Origin: an uncultured Bacteroidota bacterium
GTDB lineage: Bacteria; Bacteroidota; Bacteroidia; Bacteroidales; P3
NCBI GenBank assembly: GCA_902762805.1
Contig: CACWPQ010000001.1
Span: 62,001 to 126,000 of the forward strand
DNA length: 64,000 nucleotides
Direction: 5' to 3'
Shown: positions 1 through 8,159 of the stretch, piece after piece
How the letters are laid out: every line of letters starts with the position of its first letter
Position numbering within the stretch: the first letter of the stretch is position 1
Position numbers and translations under genes: made by a program
Notes under the pieces: generated by a model
What the model was told of the DNA's origin: nothing
The model's input: the letters and a program-made list of their open reading frames with translations, nothing else
Databases searched by the model: none

Positions 1-336
1 CATGTCGAGCCGTGCGGACTGGCGCTGGAGGAGGTCGCTGACGTGGTCGATGAGGCGCTGGTTGAGCACGTCGTTGTTGATGCCGCTGAGGGCCTGCACG
101 ATGCGGCTCAGGAGGAAGACGCCGCACATGGCGAGGAGGAGTTGGAGGGTGGAGAATTGAAAATTGAGAATTGAAAATTGAAAGTCGGGCTGCTGAACGC
201 TGTCGATGAGGAGTTTGAGGATGTAGAGGTTGACCAGCGGGAGGAGGCTTTCGACCGCGACGTAGAAGACGCGGAGCCAGAAGGAGCGCGGGCTGCAACG
301 CCGCACCATCATCAGGGCTCGCCAGAGGTTTTTCAT
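1..336 (-). CDS. ABC transporter transmembrane/ATP-binding protein, N-terminal part (cut by window edge)
   Basis: This is the first 112 codons of a minus-strand gene that continues past the left edge. The start ATG overlaps the stop of the DUF721 gene (ATGA, 333-336), so the two are translationally coupled. Two hydrophobic stretches (about residues 22-43 and 62-82) and the ending QRQSARLDM resemble the first helices and first intracellular loop of exporter-type ABC half-transporters, in which a transmembrane domain precedes the ATPase. No ATPase motif is inside the window, so the family call rests on the N-terminal pattern only. The loop between the two helices (about residues 50-64) is encoded by a quasi-tandem repeat. 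The substrate cannot be inferred. Confidence 0.6.
   Translation of the reverse strand, partial: MKNLWRALMMVRRCSPRSFWLRVFYVAVESLLPLVNLYILKLLIDSVQQPDFQFSILNFQFSTLQLLLAMCGVFLLSRIVQALSGINNDVLNQRLIDHVSDLLQRQSARLDM
154..183. repeat. quasi-tandem repeat read through inside the ABC transporter gene
   Basis: The unit is about AATTGAAA/AATTGAGA repeated four times. On the coding strand it begins TTCAATTTTCAATTCTCAAT and encodes Phe/Gln/Ser/Ile/Leu/Asn residues in the predicted outer loop between the first two helices. Similar sequences are usually intergenic in this window (compare 6664-6683). Confidence 0.75.
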
Positions 337-617
337 CGTATTACAATTTTATGGACCATTTCGGCACCGAGCTGGTCGTTGATGACTTGGCGGAGGTTTT
401 CGCGACGGAGGGACATCTCGTGGCGCAGGGCGGCAGCGGAGAGGCGGAGGGTGAGGATGCCGCGGGAGAAGTTGACCGAGGGGGTGAGGCGCGAGATGAG
501 GTCGCCGGCCAGCTGGCGGTAGACTTTCTCGACGCGAGCCTCGTCGGCCACCTCGCCGAGGTCGAGTCGGCGCAGGGCGCGCTGGAGGAAGTGGTCTATG
601 GTGTAGTCGGGCTGCAT
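333..617 (-). CDS. DUF721 / DciA-like protein
   Basis: A 94-residue protein of the DUF721 (DciA-like) family, whose characterised members help load the replicative helicase. The N-terminal IDHFLQRALRRLDL and the central TPSVNFSRGILTLRLSAAALRHEMSL match the compact fold of the family, in which a strand-rich core is followed by a short helix (LRRENLRQVINDQLG). It lies 15 bases after recF and overlaps the next gene by four bases, so recF, this gene and the transporter are probably one transcript. A replication role fits its place beside recF and near dnaA, but helicase loading here is inferred from the family and not visible in the sequence. Confidence 0.75.
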   Translation of the reverse strand: MQPDYTIDHFLQRALRRLDLGEVADEARVEKVYRQLAGDLISRLTPSVNFSRGILTLRLSAAALRHEMSLRRENLRQVINDQLGAEMVHKIVIR

Positions 618-619
618 TT

Positions 620-653
620 CAGTGGTCAGTGGTTAGTGGTCAGTGGTCAGTGA
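620..653. repeat. CAGTGGT quasi-tandem repeat spanning the recF stop codon
   Basis: Repeats of CAGTGGT/TAGTGGT run through the recF-DUF721 junction. The last residues of RecF (SLTTDH) and its stop codon are made of this repeat, so the repeat has set the RecF C-terminus. Confidence 0.7.
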
Positions 654-1733
654 TACATGTCCTTGGGCGACGTGGAAGAGGCGGTGCTCGAGGTGGGGGA
701 GGTCGTTGAAGAGTGCCTGGACGCGGCCGGGCTGGGTGTCGGTGAGGAGAACCTGGCCGAAGCGGTCGCTGCCGACGAGGGCGATGAGCTGGCGTATGCG
801 GTCGAGGTCGAGCTTGTCGAAGATGTCATCGAGCAGGAGGATGGGCTTCTGACCGGAGTGGTTGAGGAGGTACTGGAACTGGGCCAACTTGAGGGCGAGG
901 GCGAAGCTCTTCTGCTGCCCCTGTGAGCCGAAGCGTTTGACGGGCATCTCAGCCGAGAGGGAGAGGAGGAAGTCGTCCTTGTGCGGGCCGACGGTGGTGT
1001 GCTGTGCATAGCGGTCGGCCTGCTGGGCAGCTTCGAGTTGCTGCGTCAGGGGGCGCGTGTCGCGCTGGTAGGTGATGGCGCCGGGCTCGGCGGTGCCGGC
1101 AATCCAATGGTAGTATTCTTCGAAAAGGGGCTGGAAACCGGCAATGAAAGCCTCGCGGCCGGCGTAGACGGGCTCGCCGTGCTGGACGAGCTGGGCGTCC
1201 CAGAGGGCCACCATGGCGGCGTCCCACTGGCGGTCGTCCCACATCTGCTTGAGGAGGCGGTTGCGCTGGTCGAGGGCTTTGTTGTAGGCGATGAGGTGGT
1301 TGAGGTAGTCGTGGTCGACCTGCGAGATGACGCTGTCGGCGAAGCGGCGGCGGAGCTCGCTGCCGCCGGCGATGAGCTGCTGGTCGTTGGGCGAGACCAT
1401 GACCAGGGGCAGCTTGCCGATGTGCTCGGCGAGGGTTTTATACAGTTTCTTGTTCCAGCGCATCTGCTTGGCCTGCCCCTGCCGGAGGGTGCAGCTGACG
1501 ACGTCGGGGCCGCAGTGGCCGTGGATGGCGAAGAAGTCGGCGCCGAGGCGTATGTTCTGGCTGTCGGCGGGGTTGAAATAGCTTTTGCAGAAGGCGAGGT
1601 AGTAGACGGCATCGAGGAGGTTGGTCTTGCCGGCGCCGTTGTTGCCGACAAAGCAGTTGATGTTGCCGCAGAGCCCGATGTCAGCCTCGGCGTAATTCTT
1701 GAAGTTGGTGAGTATCAACCTATCCAATACCAT
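633..1733 (-). CDS. recF: DNA replication and repair protein RecF
   Basis: RecF (366 residues, the usual length) is an SMC-like ATPase that helps load RecA at gaps and stalled forks through RecFOR. The Walker A motif GNNGAGKT lies at residues 30-37, the ABC-type signature region FGSQGQQKSFALALK at about 268-282, and Walker B PILLLDDIFDKLD near 298-310, with the D-loop aspartate following. The start VLDRLILTNFKNY is typical of the family. The last six residues are encoded by a short repeat. It is separated from ispH upstream by three bases and from the DUF721 gene downstream by 15, suggesting one operon running leftward from lpdA or from the M23 gene. Confidence 0.96.
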   Translation of the reverse strand: MVLDRLILTNFKNYAEADIGLCGNINCFVGNNGAGKTNLLDAVYYLAFCKSYFNPADSQNIRLGADFFAIHGHCGPDVVSCTLRQGQAKQMRWNKKLYKTLAEHIGKLPLVMVSPNDQQLIAGGSELRRRFADSVISQVDHDYLNHLIAYNKALDQRNRLLKQMWDDRQWDAAMVALWDAQLVQHGEPVYAGREAFIAGFQPLFEEYYHWIAGTAEPGAITYQRDTRPLTQQLEAAQQADRYAQHTTVGPHKDDFLLSLSAEMPVKRFGSQGQQKSFALALKLAQFQYLLNHSGQKPILLLDDIFDKLDLDRIRQLIALVGSDRFGQVLLTDTQPGRVQALFNDLPHLEHRLFHVAQGHVSLTTDH

Positions 1734-1736
1734 AAA

Positions 1737-2600
1737 CTATAACCTTATAAGCTTCAACCTCTCGCGCACCTCCTCCATGAGCCAGCGGGGGGTGGAGGTA
1801 GCGCCACTGATGCCGACGGAGCGCACGCCGACGAACCAGTCGGCCTGCAGGTCGGCGGGCGAGGCGATGAGGTGGGTGGCGGGCTGCACCTTGCGGCAGT
1901 ACTCGTAGAGATAGCGGCCGTTGCTGCTGTTGGAGCCGGCGACGAAGAGCAGCACGTCGACGCTGCGGGCGAATCCCTCGAGCTCGCGGGCGCGGTTGGC
2001 GACGCGGTTGCATACGGTGTCGTAGGCAACGAAGTCGGCGCCGGCGGGGAGGTGCGCCTCGATATTGCCGATGAGCTGGCGGTATTCCTCGCGGCTCTTG
2101 GTGGTCTGGGAGTAGAGGCGTATGGGGCGGGCGAAGTCGATGGCGGCGATGTCGTCGGGATGGCTGACGATGAGGGCCGTGCCGTCGGTCTGGCCAGTGA
2201 GGCCTACGACCTCGGCGTGGCCGGGCTTGCCGAAGATTACGATTTGGCCGCCAAGGGGGCGCATCTCGTCGTAGCCCTTGCGGATGCGCTGCTGGAGGGC
2301 GAGGACGATGGGGCAGGTGGCGTCGACGAGGCGGATGCCGAGCGAGTCGGCGGTGCGGTAGGTCTCGGGGGGCTCGCCGTGGGCGCGGATGAGCACCTTG
2401 CTGCCGGCGAGGGAGGGGAGCATGGCGTGGTCGATGACGCGGAGGCCCTTGTCCTTGAGGCGCTCCACCTCGGCGCTGTTGTGGACGATATCGCCGAGGC
2501 AGTAGAGGCTGCCCTCGTGCGAGAGCACCTCCTCGGCGGCGCCGATGGCTTTGACCACACCGAAGCAATAGCCGGCCTGTTCGTCAATCAGTATCTCCAT
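1737..2600 (-). CDS. ispH: 4-hydroxy-3-methylbut-2-enyl diphosphate reductase (IspH)
   Basis: IspH catalyses the last step of the MEP pathway, reducing HMBPP to IPP and DMAPP with a [4Fe-4S] cluster. The three cluster cysteines are in their family contexts: YCFGV (Cys12), DATCPIV (about residue 96) and DTVCNRV (about 197). The substrate-binding SNSSNGRYLYE and the C-terminal SVGISGATSTPRWLMEEV are also present. Length (287) is normal. The M23 peptidase gene ends four bases upstream and recF begins three bases downstream, so it is embedded in an operon. Its presence implies isoprenoid synthesis by the MEP route, which would feed the polyprenyl synthase at 34.6 kb. Confidence 0.96.
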   Translation of the reverse strand: MEILIDEQAGYCFGVVKAIGAAEEVLSHEGSLYCLGDIVHNSAEVERLKDKGLRVIDHAMLPSLAGSKVLIRAHGEPPETYRTADSLGIRLVDATCPIVLALQQRIRKGYDEMRPLGGQIVIFGKPGHAEVVGLTGQTDGTALIVSHPDDIAAIDFARPIRLYSQTTKSREEYRQLIGNIEAHLPAGADFVAYDTVCNRVANRARELEGFARSVDVLLFVAGSNSSNGRYLYEYCRKVQPATHLIASPADLQADWFVGVRSVGISGATSTPRWLMEEVRERLKLIRL

Positions 2601-2604
2601 AGGC

Positions 2605-3579
2605 TTAGCTCATACATTGGTTTTCCTTGCGGGCCTGCTCGAGCACCTCCTGGTATTCCTCGGGCGAGAGGTCGCCGGAGAAGTAGTAGACGGGGTCGAC
2701 CTTGCGGTCGCCGAGGGAGACCTCGTAGTGGAGGTGGGAGCCTGAGGACATGCCGGAGTTGCCGACGGTGCCTATCTGCTCGCCACGTTTGACGCGCTGG
2801 CCGGGGCGGACGGAGGCCTTCTGCATGTGGGCGTAGAGGGTCTGGATGCCGAAGCCGTGGTCGAGGATGACGACGATGCCGTAGCCGGTGTAGCCCTGGG
2901 GGTTGTGGCTGGCCACGCGGACGACGGCGTCGCCGGTGGCGTAGACGGGTGTGCCGGGGTGGGCGGCGAGGTCGATGCCGGAGTGCAGGCGATGGCTCTT
3001 GAGGATGGGGTGGAAGCGATTGCCGAATCCGCTGACCACCTGGCAGAGGTCTTTCTGCACGGGCATGATGGCGGGCAGTGAGGCGAGGCGCTGGCTCTTG
3101 TTGAGGGCCATGTCGTAGACCTCGTCGAGCGACTTGGACTGGACGTAGAGGCGTTTGTCGAGGTTGTCGACGCGGCGGGTGGTGTTCTTGAGCAGGGCGT
3201 CGCCGTCGAAGTCGGCATAGCGTTCGACGCCGCCGATGCCACTATAGCGCTCGGAGCGGGGCACGGGTTCGCTCTCGAAGATGGCGCGGTAGAGGGCGTC
3301 GTCGCGTTCCTCGAGATTGAGGAGCACCTTCTCGGCCCGTTCGACGCGCTCGTTGAGGCTGGCGGTGTGGCGGCGATAGTGGTCCAACTCGCGGCGCAGG
3401 AGGCGTTCGTTGGGGGATTGCATGAACTGCAGGCCGATGATGACCAATGCCACACCGACGACGACGCCGAGGAGGACGTTGAAGCCGATGCCTTGCAGAC
3501 GCTGGCGCAGCGACACGAAGACCTTCTCGTACCGGAGGGTATGAGGGTTGAGGTGGTAAGTGTGGCGCTGCTTCTTCAC
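2605..3579 (-). CDS. M23 family metallopeptidase (LytM-like, membrane anchored)
   Basis: A cell-wall endopeptidase-type protein with one N-terminal transmembrane segment (GFNVLLGVVVGVALVIIGLQF), a coiled-coil-like region (about residues 50-110) and a C-terminal M23 domain. Zinc ligands are visible as the H and D of RLHSGIDLA and the last H of GSHLHYEV; YAHM and GNSG are also typical. I place the start at a GTG (3577-3579) giving MKKQRHTYHLN, because the upstream ATG-initiated extension overlaps the preceding gene and looks like frame shadow. Homologues cleave peptidoglycan cross-links or regulate amidases; with both zinc motifs intact it is probably active. ispH follows after four bases. Confidence 0.88.
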   Translation of the reverse strand: MKKQRHTYHLNPHTLRYEKVFVSLRQRLQGIGFNVLLGVVVGVALVIIGLQFMQSPNERLLRRELDHYRRHTASLNERVERAEKVLLNLEERDDALYRAIFESEPVPRSERYSGIGGVERYADFDGDALLKNTTRRVDNLDKRLYVQSKSLDEVYDMALNKSQRLASLPAIMPVQKDLCQVVSGFGNRFHPILKSHRLHSGIDLAAHPGTPVYATGDAVVRVASHNPQGYTGYGIVVILDHGFGIQTLYAHMQKASVRPGQRVKRGEQIGTVGNSGMSSGSHLHYEVSLGDRKVDPVYYFSGDLSPEEYQEVLEQARKENQCMS

Positions 3580-3590
3580 GGCGAGGGTGG

Positions 3591-4562
3591 TTAGAGGGTC
3601 TCCTTCAGGCGGTCGATGCACTCGACGAAGTGGGCAATGGGGCGGACGTGGTTGAAGTAGAAGGTGAGATCGAGGGAGGGGATTTTGATCATGCTGGCGG
3701 CGTCGCCGAGGCGCGAGGAGAGCGCTTCGACGGGCTCCTCGATGGAGAGTTCCTGGAAGACGATGGTGAGGTCCTTGAGGGGTATGACCTCGAAGTCGAT
3801 GTTGCTGTGGGCGGCGATGAGGGCGTCGGGGAGGAGGAAGTAGAGGGTGCCGCGGGAGTCGCGGATGAGGGGGAGGTAGGACTCGGACTGGATGTAGTCG
3901 AAGGTGCCGAGGTCGAAGTAGACCTGGGCGAAGCGTCCGCGCACCTTTTCGTTGTAGTGCCAAATGCGGCGACAAGCGGCGACCTTGACGAAGGCGTCGA
4001 CGGCGGCATCGTAGGCGGCCAGGGTGTCGGGGGTGCAGAGGTCTTTGACGTGCAGCTCGACCGCCCGCATGTCGCCCTCGAGCTGGCTGATCTTCGACTT
4101 GTAGTGGCTCATGACGGAGACGAGGAACTTGTTGCTTTTGTGGCCAATGCGGTCTTTGATGCCACGGATGATGCGCTGGATGCGCTCTTCGGAGCGTGCA
4201 ACGGAGAGGGCGTTCTGGTAGTGCTCGAGGATGCGGCGCTTGTAGGGGTCGGTGCAGGTTGCGACGGCGGTGTCGACCTCGGCGATGGAGCGGCCGAAGT
4301 CAGGCTCGAGTCCGAGGAGCATGCGCCAGTACTTGGGCTTCTGCTGGGCAAGGCGCTTGCGGATGTTCTGGTTGTAGGAGTGGCTTTCGCTCTCGCGCTC
4401 TAAGAAGCCGGAACCCGGGCCGAACTCCATGACGTAGCGGCGTCCGTTGTAGCGGTGCTCACTGGAGTCGCGGATGCCGAAGTCGGAGTAGTAGAAGTGG
4501 TTTGAGATTCTCACGTGGAGACCCTCGGTCACTTTGACGTATTTGAATGGTAATATCTTCAT
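3591..4562 (-). CDS. conserved hypothetical protein
   Basis: A 323-residue protein that I do not recognise. It has no signal peptide or membrane segment and is probably cytoplasmic. The middle third (about residues 105-180) is strongly charged and helical with many Arg/Lys, and could be a coiled coil (RSEERIQRIIRGIKDRIGHKSNK). The C-terminal third is more hydrophobic and strand-like. It ends 11 bases before the GTG start of the M23 gene and begins about 30 bases after lpdA, with a quasi-tandem repeat in the gap, so co-transcription with its neighbours is likely. Codon use matches the neighbours. No function is proposed. Confidence 0.8.
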   Translation of the reverse strand: MKILPFKYVKVTEGLHVRISNHFYYSDFGIRDSSEHRYNGRRYVMEFGPGSGFLERESESHSYNQNIRKRLAQQKPKYWRMLLGLEPDFGRSIAEVDTAVATCTDPYKRRILEHYQNALSVARSEERIQRIIRGIKDRIGHKSNKFLVSVMSHYKSKISQLEGDMRAVELHVKDLCTPDTLAAYDAAVDAFVKVAACRRIWHYNEKVRGRFAQVYFDLGTFDYIQSESYLPLIRDSRGTLYFLLPDALIAAHSNIDFEVIPLKDLTIVFQELSIEEPVEALSSRLGDAASMIKIPSLDLTFYFNHVRPIAHFVECIDRLKETL

Positions 4563-4589
4563 TAAACCTTGAACTTTAAACCTTAAACA
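4562..4589. repeat. short quasi-tandem spacer repeat
   Basis: Units of TTTAAACCTTGAAC/TTTAAACCTTAAAC fill the gap between lpdA and the next gene and reach its start codon. Confidence 0.6.
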
Positions 4590-4594
4590 ATGGG

Positions 4595-5974
4595 CTACGC
4601 GTGGATGGCTTCGCCGTGGGCGGCCTCGAGGGCTTCCATGACGCCCTCGCTCATGGTGGGATGGGGGTGGATGGCGGCGGCGAGCTGGCGGGCGGTGATG
4701 CCCTGCTCGCGGGCGGCGACGAGCTCGGAAATCATCTCGGTGACGTTGTCGCCACAGAGGTGGGCGCCGAGGATGAGGTCGGTCTTGGCGTCGACGACCA
4801 CTTTGACGAAGCCGTCGGTGTTGCCGGCGGCGGTGGCTTTGCCGGAGGCTTTGAAGAAGAACTTGCCGATGCGGACCTCGTGCCCGGCCTCGAGGGCCTT
4901 TTTCTCGGTGAGGCCGACGGAGGCCACCTCGGGGGTGGTGTAGGTGCAGCCGGGGACGTTGGCGTAGTTGACCTTGGGGGCGGAGCCGTGGACGATGGCG
5001 TCGACACAGCAGATGGCCTCCTTGCTGGCCACGTGGGCGAGGGCGGGGCCGTGGACGACGTCGCCGATGGCGTAGTAGCCGGGGAGGGAGGTGCGGTAGC
5101 AGTCGTCGACTTCAATCTTGCCTTTTTCGTGCTTGATGCCGCACTCGTCGAGGCCGAGGCCCTCGAGGTTGGTGACCACGCCGACGGCGGAGAGGACGAT
5201 GTCGACGTCGATCACCTGCTCGGTGTTCTTCTTGAGGTCGCGCACGGTGACGTGGCAGAGGTCGCCTTCGACGTCGACACGCTCGACGCTGGCCGAGGGC
5301 ATGACCTTCATGCCCATCTTGCGGAAGGAGCGGCTCATCTGGGCGGCCACCTCTTCGTCCTCGTTGGGGAGGATTTGGGGCATGTATTCGACGAGGGTGA
5401 CCTGGGTGCCGATGGACTGGTAGAAGTAGGCGAATTCGGAGCCGATGGCGCCGCTGCCGCACACGAGCATGCGCTGGGGCTGGGTGCGGAGGGTCATGGC
5501 CTCGCGGTAGCCGATGATGCGGCGGCCGTCCTGGGGCATGGAGGGCATGACGCGTGAGCGTGCGCCGGTAGCGATGATGATGTGTGGGGCGTGGTATTCG
5601 GTGCCGTCGACGGAGATGCGGTGGTCCGGGAGGAGTGTGGCGGTGCCGTTGATGACGTCGACGCCGTTCTTTTTGAGGAGGAATTCGACGCCTTTGTTCA
5701 TGGTGGCGGAGACGCCGCGCGAGCGGTCGACCATGGCAGAGAGGTCGGCTTCGACGCCGGCGGCGCGGACGCCGTAGGCTTCGGCGTGGCGGGCGTAGTT
5801 GAAGGCCTGGGCGCTCTTGAGGAGGGCTTTGGTGGGGATGCAGCCCCAGTTGAGGCAGATGCCGCCGAGGTTTTCGCGTTCGACGACGGCGGTTTTGAGG
5901 CCCTTCTGGGCTCCGCGGACGGCAGCCACATAGCCTCCGGGGCCGCTGCCGATGACGATAAGGTCGTAGTTCAT
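4595..5974 (-). CDS. lpdA: dihydrolipoyl dehydrogenase
   Basis: A flavoprotein that reoxidises dihydrolipoamide using NAD in 2-oxoacid dehydrogenase or glycine cleavage complexes. The FAD-binding GSGPGGYVAA starts at residue 9, the redox-active disulfide is Cys40/Cys45 in GGICLNWGCIPTK, the NAD-binding GSGAIGSEFAYFY follows in the middle, the second FAD motif is YYAIGDV, and the C-terminal HPHPTMSE holds the catalytic His-Glu pair. Length 459 is normal. No E1 or E2 gene is beside it, and this window uses ferredoxin-linked KorAB for oxoacids, so a role in glycine cleavage is possible but not shown. A good promoter lies 40-70 bases upstream. Confidence 0.95.
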   Translation of the reverse strand: MNYDLIVIGSGPGGYVAAVRGAQKGLKTAVVERENLGGICLNWGCIPTKALLKSAQAFNYARHAEAYGVRAAGVEADLSAMVDRSRGVSATMNKGVEFLLKKNGVDVINGTATLLPDHRISVDGTEYHAPHIIIATGARSRVMPSMPQDGRRIIGYREAMTLRTQPQRMLVCGSGAIGSEFAYFYQSIGTQVTLVEYMPQILPNEDEEVAAQMSRSFRKMGMKVMPSASVERVDVEGDLCHVTVRDLKKNTEQVIDVDIVLSAVGVVTNLEGLGLDECGIKHEKGKIEVDDCYRTSLPGYYAIGDVVHGPALAHVASKEAICCVDAIVHGSAPKVNYANVPGCTYTTPEVASVGLTEKKALEAGHEVRIGKFFFKASGKATAAGNTDGFVKVVVDAKTDLILGAHLCGDNVTEMISELVAAREQGITARQLAAAIHPHPTMSEGVMEALEAAHGEAIHA

Positions 5975-6012
5975 TGCTATTTATATTATTTATTTAGTAC
6001 CAAAGTAAAATG

Positions 6013-6043
6013 CAAAGGTACGCATATTTTCGCAATCGGCAAA
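6013..6043 (-). promoter_or_regulatory. Bacteroidetes-type promoter of lpdA
   Basis: On the minus strand, TTTG (6040-6043) is followed after 19 bases by TACCTTTG (6013-6020), matching the -33/-7 consensus TTTG-N19-TAnnTTTG. The lpdA start codon is about 40 bases downstream. Confidence 0.75.
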
Positions 6044-6072
6044 AAAAAGTTTTCCACTCCTCACGCAGATGC

Positions 6073-6160
6073 TAGGGGAATGGTAGGGACTCTCTAGGGT
6101 AATACATAGGCCTTTTCGCATTATTATACACTATTACCCATCGCCTGGGAAAAGGGGCCG
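6073..6160. repeat. dispersed intergenic repeat, copy A
   Basis: This copy contains GGGACTCTCTAGGGTAATAC followed by ATAGGCC and CTATTACCCATCG. Three related copies lie at about 15846, 41427 and 53935, all intergenic and in the same orientation. Confidence 0.75.
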
Positions 6161-6704
6161 GCGGGGGAGCTCACTTTTTCAAAAGAAAATCGGCTCGCCG
6201 ACGAGAAATAATTTTCAACCGTAATCGGTGCATATCCTAACCTCGCGGCACATTTACAGCGAGTTAGAAAAAAGGGGGCGGAAGATGATTTCTGACTTTC
6301 AACGAATTACACCAAACCATTGTACAGCAACGATTTGCGGACGTTACTAACCAGCAACTGACTAGTTTACAACCGGGTGCCGATTTATGAACAAAATCGC
6401 CCTCGCGAGGGGCAAAAAATGAAAAAAAATTTTTTGGACTGCAAAAAAATGATTATATTGGAAAGCGAGGAATGGTGGCGGGAAATCAAATTTTTAGTTG
6501 AAAATTAGTCTTTTATAAAAAGGAGGCGGAAAGAACGCCCACCATTCGAGGTGAAAACTTTACGCATTTTATCCGAAACATGCAAATTTATTTTTTGAAA
6601 ATTATGCACAGAAAAAGGTTGAACTTTGCAAGCGAAAAATCAAAGCCACCCGAATGTGGACAATCGAAATTGAAAATTGGAAACTAGCCATTTGGAAAAA
6701 CACT

Positions 6705-8159
6705 ATGATTGAGGACGACTACAAGAGAGTATGGGCGGAATGCCTGGAGGTGATCAAGGACACGCTCGGCCCCGAGAACCGCAAGGCTTTCGAGACGTGG
6801 TTTGTGCCCATCGTGCCGTTGCAGCTCGACGGCAGCACGCTGACGGTGCAGGTGCCGACGCCTTATTTCTATGAATGGATTGAAGACAACTATATAGATA
6901 TCCTGCGGCGCGTGATCCGCATGCAGCTGGGCCCGAACGGGATGCTGAAATACAGCATCGTGATGGACCAGACCATCCCCACGCAGCCGGTGAAGACCAC
7001 CCTGCCGTCGCAGAACAACGCGCGCTCGACGAAGAACCCGATGACGAGCATGCCGGTCAACATCGGCGACGGCAGCACACGCGAGATCCCGAACCCCTTC
7101 GTCATCCCGGGGATGAAGAAGGTGCGCGTCAACTCGCAGCTGAGCCCGAACTACACGCTGGAGAACTTCGTGGAGGGCGACTGCAACCGCCTGGCGCGCT
7201 CGGCGGGCTACGCGGTGGCCGAGAAGCCCGGCACGACGTCGTTCAACCCCCTGCTGCTCCACAGCGGCGTAGGCCTCGGCAAAACCCACCTGGCCAACGC
7301 CATCGGACTGAAAACCAAGGAGCTGCACCCCGACCTGAATGTGCTCTACGTCACCAGCGAGCAGTTCATGCAGCAGTACGCCGAGGCGGGCCGCGAAGGC
7401 ACCACCAACGACTTCATCCACTTCTACGAGACCATCGATGTGCTCATCGTGGACGACATCCAGTTCTGGTCGAACCGCGGAGCCAAGACGCAGGACGCCT
7501 TCTTCCACATTTTCAACCACCTGCATCAGCGCAACCGCCAGCTCATCATCACCAGCGACAAGGCGCCCGGCGAGCTGCAGGGCCTCGAGCCGCGCCTGCT
7601 GAGCCGCCTCAAGTGGGGCCTCAGCGCCGACCTGCAGGCACCCGACGTGGAGACCCGCAAGGCCATCCTCCGCCAAAAACTATACAACGACGGCATCGAG
7701 ATGGGCGACGATGTGATTGAATACATCGCCTACAACATCAACGCCAACGTGCGCGAACTGGAGGGCGCCCTCATCTCGCTCATCGCGCAGAGCTCGCTCA
7801 ACCGCAAGCAGATCACCCTCGAGCTCACCAAGCAGATGATTGACAAATACGTGCAGAGCTCGTCGCGCGAGATCACCATCGACTACATACAGAAGGTGGT
7901 CTGCGACACGCTGGACCTGCCCGTCGAGGCCATCCAGCAGACCTCGCGCAAGCGCGAGATTGTGCAGGCGCGCCAGCTATCGATGTATTTCGCCAAGAAG
8001 ATTACCAAGTCGAGCCTGGCAGTGATTGGCATGCAGTGCGGCAACAAGGACCACGCCACGGTGCTGCACGCGTGCAAGACCATCGAGAACCTGCGGCAGA
8101 CCGACCGCTTCATCCGCGGCCTGGTCGACGACCTGGAGAAGAAATTCAACGGGGTATGA
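6705..8159 (+). CDS. dnaA: chromosomal replication initiator DnaA
   Basis: DnaA binds origin DnaA boxes and melts oriC. The start is the ATG giving MIEDDYKRVWAECL; an upstream in-frame ATG at 6654 would add 17 residues partly made of a repeat and covering a DnaA-box-like site, so I reject it. Domain I runs to about residue 85, followed by a low-complexity linker; Walker A GVGLGKTH lies near 188-195, Walker B VLIVDDIQF near 246-254, and the DnaA signature DHATVLHACKT near 448-458 in domain IV. At 484 residues the length is normal. The stop overlaps the start of the flavin-reductase-like gene (ATGA). Confidence 0.97.
   Translation: MIEDDYKRVWAECLEVIKDTLGPENRKAFETWFVPIVPLQLDGSTLTVQVPTPYFYEWIEDNYIDILRRVIRMQLGPNGMLKYSIVMDQTIPTQPVKTTLPSQNNARSTKNPMTSMPVNIGDGSTREIPNPFVIPGMKKVRVNSQLSPNYTLENFVEGDCNRLARSAGYAVAEKPGTTSFNPLLLHSGVGLGKTHLANAIGLKTKELHPDLNVLYVTSEQFMQQYAEAGREGTTNDFIHFYETIDVLIVDDIQFWSNRGAKTQDAFFHIFNHLHQRNRQLIITSDKAPGELQGLEPRLLSRLKWGLSADLQAPDVETRKAILRQKLYNDGIEMGDDVIEYIAYNINANVRELEGALISLIAQSSLNRKQITLELTKQMIDKYVQSSSREITIDYIQKVVCDTLDLPVEAIQQTSRKREIVQARQLSMYFAKKITKSSLAVIGMQCGNKDHATVLHACKTIENLRQTDRFIRGLVDDLEKKFNGV

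Larger units (their letters stand above)
5975..6704. other. intergenic region with DnaA-box-like sites, candidate oriC
   Basis: A 730-base gap without a credible gene separates leftward genes (lpdA and beyond) from rightward dnaA. The stretch 6400-6620 is conspicuously AT-rich. TTATGCACA at 6602-6610 fits the DnaA box TTATnCACA; TGTGGACAA at 6655-6663 is the reverse complement of TTGTCCACA; TTATACACT at 6124-6132 is one base off. A dispersed repeat lies at 6073-6160. An origin next to dnaA and at a strand switch is common in bacteria, but only two or three boxes are visible, so this stays a candidate. Confidence 0.4.
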
